From NCBI RefSeq assembly GCF_910596095.1, contig NC_056533.1:36430662-36494661 (forward strand): a DNA stretch of 64,000 nt, in the 5' to 3' direction. Shown here in pieces: positions 57,117 to 64,000 of the stretch (its first letter is position 1; each line of letters begins with the position of its first letter). The notes beneath the pieces were generated by a model, which searched no databases, was not told where the DNA came from, and saw nothing but the letters and a program-made list of their open reading frames with translations. The stretch is from Thunnus maccoyii (Eukaryota; Chordata; Actinopteri; Scombriformes; Scombridae). The translations under genes and the position numbers were made by a program.

Positions 57117-57180
57117 AGCCAATCAGGAGCGTCCTTTCAAAGCTTCATCCAATCAGATTCGACGGAGCGCTATTTGAAAG
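57117..57180 (+). promoter_or_regulatory. ccnb2 cell-cycle promoter: two CCAAT boxes and CHR
   Basis: CCAAT boxes at 57119-57123 and 57149-57153 (each followed by CAG, as NF-Y prefers) are 30 bp apart, and a CHR-like TTTGAA is at 57173-57178. CCAAT pairs spaced about 30-33 bp upstream of a CHR are the known layout of G2/M genes such as CCNB2, bound by NF-Y and the DREAM/B-MYB-MuvB complexes. The ATG is 131 bp beyond the CHR. Confidence 0.75.
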
Positions 57181-57308
57181 CTGCTCGGCTCACTGTTGTT
57201 TACCTGCAGAAATCGGTGTTCACGGATCTGGTCGGTAAATCGAGCTGGTTGGTGCTAAAATAAATAGTTTCTTTGAGTCACAGTTTGGCCTCGTTGCCGA
57301 CGTTAAAC

Positions 57309-60300
57309 ATGTCGTCTGTTGAAGCTCGTGCTGTGGTGAGTAAATGAATTTATTTAGCTGTTTTTTCTGTGTTCTTAGTGAAGCCGCCGCTATTAGCTTC
57401 GTCGGCTAACACCGTTAGCCAACACCATCTGTTCTCTGGCTTAGCTTGGAGTTAACTTGGTCATTTGTGCTTTTTATGCAGCTATCAAAGGCAGCTCTGT
57501 GTCAGGCGGCTTTTCTCTAGCTTCTCAAGTTTTTGAATTGAATGTCCTTCTCTTTTCAGCGGCTCCCAGCCGGAAACAACCCAGTAAAGATGGGTAAAAC
57601 CACCGCAGCAGGTCCGAGGAGACCTGCTCTTGGAGAGATTACTAACGTCACTGCAGCAGCAGTCAACAACACAAAGGTAACATTATGAAAGAGAAAGTTT
57701 GGTTCACTAACAGGTCTTCATATTTTATGCCCCTTAAAGGACAGGTTCACAATTCATCAAGTCTCTTAAAACAGTCAGGAGCCCAAATGAACATTGAAAC
57801 CTGTCTTTCTTGCTGTAATCATTCCCCATGTTCATACTGACCATTAGAAATGAGTCAAATCAAGTAGATAACTTTCAACGTTACAGTCTTTTTAGTGCCA
57901 AAGTCCCTCTTTTTGTTACTATACTTCCGCCGCAGCTCAACAAGGAAACACTGTCCGAGGAAACACAAAGAGGGAATTTGATGCTAAAAAGACTAAATGT
58001 GTCAGATATCCACTTGATATGACTAACTCAGACTGCTGAAGCCTCATATGCGTCACATCATCTTTTAAATGCATTTTAGCACTAAATGACTCTGTGGACA
58101 CTGGACTTTGACCTCCATCACTTACATTGAAAGCACATTTGACGGGGATCTTTTTAACAGCCAGTATGACCAGGAGGAATGATTACAGCAACCTCTTTTA
58201 CTGTCTATGTGGACATGTGACCTCAATCTTGAGCGCTGAACAGCTGTTTATTTTCAAATCTAACAAGGCTTATGTACCCAATTATATCGCTATTTACTTG
58301 TCAGCCATCATGTATAATCAGCAGATGTTCAGGTCAACTTATTTATATAGTCCAATATCACAAATTTCCCTCAGGGGGTTTTACAATCTGTACAGCAACA
58401 TAACATCCTTGGACACTCATCCTTAGATGTTGCTGTTGATTTGTATCAGTTGGCTTAAAACATTGTTTTCATCTGTAATTCCATGGCAGGTTGCAATCAA
58501 AACCTACAGTGACAGAGCAAGAGATATACAAATTATACACAACAAAAATCTAACACAGTTAGACATAATCTAGCAAAGTGTATCTCAGGCAAAAATAAAA
58601 TTTATGTACAAGGCAAACCCAGTCAAATTCAGTGTCTGGACAGAGTTGGGTTGTTTTTAGTCAACTTTTCATTTTTGCTTGCAAGCTACTGTGAATGCTG
58701 ACAGAACAAACGATCAACTTGTTTCCACAGAAGAAGGGAGCAGCCAAAGAATCAGCCAAACCATCTTGTGCCCAAAAAGTGAAACCGACCCAGCCGGTGC
58801 ATCCAGTAGTCCGGGTCGAAGCGCCCGTGGATCCTCTCCCTCCGGTTTCAGAGGAGTCAGCTGACGTGTCGATGAAGGAGGATGAACTGTGCCAGGCTTT
58901 CTCTGAGGCGCTGCTCACCGTGCAGGACGTAGACGAGCAGGACGCTGATATGCCGCAGCTCTGCTCAGAATATGTCAAAGATATTTATAACTATCTACGT
59001 GTCCTGGAGGTAATTTATCCCCCACTCAGCCAAACTCTCTGCTTTCTCTTGTAGCTGTTACAACCTCGTCTGTCTCCGCAGGTGCAGCAGGCTGTACGCG
59101 CCAACTACATGCAGGGTTATGAAATCACTGAACGCATGCGAGCTCTTCTGATCGACTGGATGGTCCAGGTTCACTCCAGGTTCCAGCTGCTGCAGGAGAC
59201 TCTGTACCTCACAGTTGCCATCCTGGATCGTTTTCTGCAGGTAAAAACCGCCTGAATCGTGTTTTTATGTTCATGTTTTTTGTGAGCTGTGTAAAAACCT
59301 TCCTGCTGCGCTGCAGGTCCAGCCGGTCTCTCGTAGAAAGCTGCAGCTCGTCGGTGTGACTGCCATGCTGGTGGCCTGCAAGTACGAGGAGATGTACGCT
59401 CCAGAGGTCGGAGACTTCGCCTACATCACAGACAACGCGTTTACAAAGTCTCAGATTCTGGAGATGGAGCAGCTGGTTCTGAGGAGCCTCAACTTTCAGC
59501 TGGGACGTCCTCTCCCGTTACACTTCCTCAGACGGGCTTCCAAAGTGGCTAATGTGAGTTTTTTTGCATGAATGAGATGTAAGGATGAAAACTCTTTCTT
59601 CATGTTTAGACCAGATTTATCAAGATTGTAGCAACGGTGGTTGTCGGTAAGCCCAAACTGCAATAAGCACCAATCACCTTTCTATCTGAACAGTTCATTA
59701 GTTTTTCCTTCACAATATTAAACTGATCTGCCAACAAAATGCACTCAAATTTCCATAATTAGTCTTTCAATGAAGAGTTTGCACACAACTCATTTGACCA
59801 CACAAACAATGCTCCTAATAAAATTCATACTAACAGTCAGATCTGTTGGCCGCTCTTTTCTAACAATAGTTGGAAAGTTGTACTGAAATTTTATTTGCTT
59901 GGACTGATAATTGTATCCCTGACTCTCTTTTTACTGCACATTAATGCGTACACACAAGTGTATATGGGACAGTTGAATGTTTTTATAATGTCCTGGATGT
60001 TTTTCTCAGTCTGATGTAGAGAGACACACGCTGGCCAAGTATCTGATGGAGTTGACCCTCATCGACTACGACATGGTGCACTATCGTCCCTCTGAGATCG
60101 CCGCTGCTTCCTTGTGCCTCTCTCAACGGCTGCTGGAAGGGCTGCCGTGGGTGAGTTTGTTGGAATTGAAGCAACCAGTTTAATATATAAAGAAGTTTCC
60201 TTTCACTGCTTTTTAAACTGGTCTGTGCTTTCTTGTCAGTCTCCTACACAGCAGCACTACTCCACTTACGACGAGGCCCACCTGAAGCCGATCATGCAGC

Positions 60301-60546
60301 ACATCGCCAAAAACGTTGTGATCGTAAACGAGGGGAAAACAAAGTTCCAGGTGAGTCGTCTGATTTTAAAAAGCACAATAACTAATGTAAATGTGTGAAG
60401 CACAAGTTTAAATGAATAAATCTGTTTCTCTGCAGGCTGTCAAGAATAAGTACTCCAGCAGCAAGCTGATGAAAATCAGCCTCATTCCTCAGCTGAAGTC
60501 TGCGATCATCCAGAACATGGCGGCTGCTCTACTCAACAACCCTTGA
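57309..60546 (+). CDS. ccnb2: G2/mitotic-specific cyclin B2
   Basis: Cyclin B2 activates CDK1 for mitotic entry, mainly at Golgi and cytoplasm, and is destroyed by APC/C. Coding exons: 57309-57335, 57560-57676, 58731-59009, 59082-59240, 59317-59553, 60010-60150, 60240-60350, 60436-60546; 393 aa (human 398), with every intron in phase 0. Features: destruction box R30-PAL-GEIT-N38; [18 protein letters not shown] before the cyclin box, typical of B2; MRALLIDW at 160-167 (CDK/substrate hydrophobic patch); [13 protein letters not shown] and KYEEM at 216-220; [12 protein letters not shown] in the second cyclin fold; C-terminal [13 protein letters not shown]. The VQPVSR and [11 protein letters not shown] wording favours B2 over B1. 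Intron 2 carries an F1 foldback. Its promoter has CCAAT/CHR sites. Confidence 0.96.
57733..58220. mobile_element. F1 foldback in ccnb2 intron 2
   Basis: The left arm begins 'ttaaaggacaggttcacaat' and includes 'aaacagtcaggagcccaaat'; the interior is inverted relative to the copy at 41852 ('ccctctttttgttactatac'). The right arm is degenerate and fades near 58220. A retroposon-tail scrap follows at 58338-58415. Confidence 0.75.
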
Positions 60547-60637
60547 GACCACTTTTTTTTCATCAGTGGACATTTCACTTGCACTTTATTTTAGATTTTT
60601 TAGATTTACAAACTGTGGAGAAACTTCACTAGTTTTT

Positions 60638-60643
60638 AATAAA
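60638..60643 (+). terminator. ccnb2 polyadenylation signal
   Basis: AATAAA 92 nt after the TGA stop. A second AATAAA near 61163 could give a longer form. Confidence 0.75.
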
Positions 60644-60659
60644 TGATTTTTATAATTTT

Positions 60660-61880
60660 TGATCCAAGCTTGTAGTTTGTTCAGAAATTTGGGCACTAAT
60701 CAGTTCTGCTTTTTGCCAAAAATTGTGGTACGTGTGATTTTTACTCTTCTGCACCATGGTGTCTTGCAGCCTATCAATCAGTCTGAGTTTCCTGCTGATA
60801 ATGAAAATTACAGTTTTAAAATCGGTGGTTTCTAACAGCAGCTTGGCTGGACCTTTAGTGGACATTTCTGTGGACTTAAATAGTCTGAAGGTTTTCCGCT
60901 GAGTTCAAATACTTTCTACCTCAGTGGGTGACGCAAGTGCCTTATTTGTTTTTTGGGTTTTTTCCATAATGGATGTTTTCTGACTGAAAGATGCATGGTC
61001 ATTGTATAAACACTTGGACACAAATGTTATCATGCAATAGATGTAAGCAGAGCTGCATCTTTTGTACTTGTGTGTTTCTGATGTTTGAAATATTGTGCCG
61101 TCACACATGCAACTTGTGGTAAACATGGGATTTTTTTTTTTTTTTTTTCATTAAAAAAAAACTGAATAAATTGCTTTAGCTTGGCTTGTAAATGTTGTTG
61201 GATCTTGTTGACATGTGACAGCTGTGTTTACTGAATCTAAACATTTGATCAGCCTAATTTTTAACAGTAATATATTAATCTGTATAAAGTACTTTGAAAT
61301 TCCTACATTATAATCTGTCTGGGCTGCATTTTAACATACAACTGCAAAATTACATCTACTTTGGTACAATCTGGGAAAATACAGTTACATACTGAATCAT
61401 GAAAACTTGCAAAAGCAATTACATTAAATTGAAATGTACCTTTAAACTGTTACCAGGAAATCTACAGTGTCTGTACAAGAGTCCACAGTAGGAATGGAAC
61501 AGTGTAGTCATGATTACAGGTGATAAACATCTCATTACCTGCATCTATATATATATACTCCAATAACTTTGAGCCTTGAGGGAAGTGACATCAGGTGTGA
61601 GGAAAACCTCTGATGTACAGACTGTGAACACAGTCTGGCCACAAACCAGCCAACCAAGAGAAGACCAGCTGACTTTGCAAGATGTTGAGACGGAGCTTCG
61701 CTTGCTCCCTGAATGCACCGATTATACCGACCTGAGAAAACACTCAAACCGATCATCATATGTCCAGCGGACTAGAGGAATTTCCCCATGTTTTTGAGAG
61801 AAATTGGCAAAATGTGTTTTTGCATATTGCAACTGGAGCCTGTTTCAACAAACCAAGATTAGTGGGTTAGCTGGCTGTCT
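60660..61880. other. Downstream of ccnb2, no gene seen
   Basis: Short frames on both strands, none supported. Poly-T/poly-A runs lie at 61131-61160 and a short TA run near 61546. Confidence 0.5.
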
Positions 61881-61887
61881 GTGGGCT

Positions 61888-62690
61888 TAAAGGATGGGTT
61901 TATCATTTATAAAAGTTTGCCTTAAACCAACAGTCAGGAGCCCAAATGAACATTAAAATATGTTGTTCTTGCTATAATCATTCCTCTTGTTCATACTGAC
62001 CATTACAAATGAGTCAACTCAAGTAGATATCTTTCAATGTTACAGTCTTTTTAGTGCCAAAGTCCCTCTTTTTGTTACTATACTTCCACCACAGCTCAAC
62101 AGGGAAACACTGTCCGAGGAAACACAAAGAGGGAATCTGATGCTAAAAAGACTGTAAATGTGTCAGATATCCACTAGATATATGACTAACTCAGACTGCT
62201 GAAGCTTCATATAAGCTTTTCATCAACTTTTTAATGCATTTTTGCACAGATGGAGTGGATTTTTGTCCCCCGTCACTTCCATTGTAAGTGCATTATGAAG
62301 GGGTCTAGGAGGAAAGATTACAGCAAGAAAAACATGTTTCAATCAATCAATCAATTTTATTTAAAGTGCAGATTCACCATGCAGCGTGGTCCCAATACAC
62401 TTTACAATTAGAGAGAATACATAGGACAAAACATACAGCAAGAAATTAAAATAATAAACCACATTAAAAACATCAATATTAAAGGAATGTTAAAGGGTGA
62501 TGGACCCCACTAAGTTGTAGGTGATGCTGTAATGAAGTGATGCAGGTTTTCAGTCTTGATTTATAATGGAAGACCATTCCAGAGATAAAGGGCACAGTAG
62601 GCAACGTTTCAGTATTCATTTGGGCACCTGACTATTGATTTAAGACAAGACTTGAAAAATTGTGTGTCCTTTAAATTTGTAATGGTGTAT
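61888..62690. mobile_element. F1 foldback interrupted by a retroposon
   Basis: The left arm starts 'ttaaaggatgggtttatca' and the right arm ends near 62690 'gaaaaattgtgtgtccttta'. The right arm is broken at 'aacatgtttca' (62341) and resumes at 'gtttcagtattcatttgggc' (62606). Confidence 0.8.
62342..62605. mobile_element. Retroposon-like insertion inside F1
   Basis: 264 bp flanked by the direct repeat gtttca (62336-62341 and 62606-62611). It starts with a simple (ATCA)n run followed by 'attttatttaaagtgcagat', the look of a retroposon 3' tail on the opposite strand. No coding part. Confidence 0.7.
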
Positions 62691-62692
62691 TT

Positions 62693-63425
62693 TTCAAGTC
62701 AAGTCAGTTTTATTGGCTATATATTTTTTTTTTAACAGAAGTTATCTCAGGGCATTTTTCACATAGAGCAGGTCTAGACCGTACTCTTTAATTTACAGAG
62801 ACCCAGCATTCCCTCATGAGCAGCACTTGGCAACAGCAGCAAGGAAAACTTTTAACGGGAAGAAACCTCAAGCAGAACCGGACTCTAGGTGGGTTTAGGT
62901 CCATCTGCCTTGACTGGATGGGTTGAGAGAGAAAGATGGAGAAGCACAGTAACAGCAATAACAACAATAATATGACTAATAATAATAATAATAATAGCAG
63001 GCGTGGGCATCAAGCAGGAACACGGCAGCACAAGGTCTGCAACTATGACCCACTGAAGCCCGCAAAGTCTGTCACCCTGTGAGACGAGAAAGCACAAAAA
63101 CTCCGGGGAAGAAGCAGAGTTAGTGACATGCATTAATACATGAATGCGTACAGATGGAGAGGAGGAGAGAGGAGCTCAGTGCATCATGGGAAGTCCCCCG
63201 GCAGTCTAGGCCTATAGCAGCATAACTAAGGGCTGGTCCAAGGTGAGTGTGGCTGGCCCTGACTATAAGCTTTATCAAAAAGGGAAGTTTTAAGCCAACT
63301 CTTAGACATAGAGAGGGTGTCTGCCCCCCGGACTTAATCTGGTTGATGGTTCCATAGAAGAGGAGCCTGATAGCTGAAGGCTCCCGTTCTACTTTTGGAG
63401 ACTCTGGAGAGTTTTATTGGTACTT
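62693..63425. repeat. Long dispersed teleost repeat with (AAT)n
   Basis: 'gtcagttttattggctat', 'ggtctagaccgtactcttta', 'catgggaagtcccccggcag', 'ctatagcagcataactaagg' and 'tatcaaaaagggaagtttta' are, from memory, blocks of one very abundant teleost interspersed repeat. An (AAT)n run sits at 62977-62997. The class is unsure (non-coding). Confidence 0.65.
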
Positions 63426-64000
63426 TTTCCTCAATAAAGGATCAGAGCACTTTTTCCACCACTGTGTAACCCTGATAACCGTCGCTTGTGACGTTGCTCT
63501 TTGTGTGTTTGAAGAAGAAAAATCAGGCCACTAGGATACGACGTAACCCCAGTGAGAGAAGAAATGTGGGACTGAGGTCGATGAGGTCAGGCTTCAGCTC
63601 ACCAGCTCTAATAGTGTCATTAATCCGGAGCGTCGCTCATCTGTTATAAAACCATCTGAAGCCCAGAGATCGACTGAGAAACTGTTCCTTCAGTCACCCG
63701 CTTTGTTCGACGCACAAAACAATCAGACGTTTGGCTCCGTCTGCGCTCTGTGATCACAACTGTAACGTTTACGACGTTGGAGGCTGTGAACGTAGCTCAT
63801 GTTCCCTCGCATGCTGAACTGACTGACTGTATGTGCTGTGTTGTGGTGTGTGGAGGGCCATTGTACTCCTCAGACTGACCCTGACCTCACCACTACCACC
63901 ACCACCACCACCCGCCTCCACCCAGACAGGTCAGTCAATACTGAATGGTGTGAGCTGCTGAACACTGTAACAGGACAGGACAGTAATCCGCTACACACAA
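63426..64000. other. Window end, CpG-bearing, no gene assigned
   Basis: CpG content rises (e.g. 'ccggagcgtcgctcatctg'). A (CAC/ACC)n run lies at 63889-63911. It could be the upstream edge of a next gene, but no exon is recognised. Confidence 0.4.

Overview
This is teleost fish genomic DNA, probably from a percomorph-like species. The calls are vertebrate genes with GT-AG introns, fish-type miniature transposons, Tc1 relics, a tRNA-derived SINE and many microsatellites. Four protein-coding genes are certain, and every exon junction could be read in phase: rpl12 (+, CDS 23006-26279, 6 exons, 165 aa), pole3 (-, 32286-29106, 4 exons, 149 aa), kmt5b/suv420h1 (+, 47420-52355, 9 coding exons, 867 aa) and ccnb2 (+, 57309-60546, 8 exons, 393 aa). 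Two near-identical copies of the H/ACA snoRNA SNORA65 lie in rpl12 introns 2 and 5.

Layout: 1-21100 is gene-poor and filled with repeats: foldback elements, a Tc1 fragment, a 313-bp TIR element, a C27 run, a decayed integrase-type transposase in head-to-head arrangement, a SINE and microsatellites. 21352-22322 (minus strand) holds a chain of open, splice-flanked segments that all join in phase 0, two of them a diverged tandem duplicate; this is the best candidate for an undescribed gene or gene relic. 22622-22905 is a microsatellite running up to the rpl12 TATA/TOP promoter. rpl12 and pole3 are convergent. 32700-43700 is again repeat-rich, with a LINE 3' end, duplicated repeats and a roughly 1-kb TIR element. 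43740-45200 is the kmt5b promoter and CpG region. 52400-57060 holds the kmt5b 3' region and nested transposons, and ccnb2 follows with a CCAAT/CCAAT/CHR cell-cycle promoter. 60640-64000 is repeats plus an unassigned CpG-bearing end.

The genes are housekeeping or chromatin/cell-cycle genes: a ribosomal stalk-base protein, a histone-fold subunit of DNA polymerase epsilon and CHRAC, the H4K20 di/tri-methyltransferase and a mitotic cyclin. They do not form an operon-like system. No CRISPR array, prokaryotic island or viral gene was seen. The most informative structure outside the genes is the layered transposon nesting, which gives a relative insertion order at four places. Family names for repeats come from recall of common teleost repeats, not from a search.
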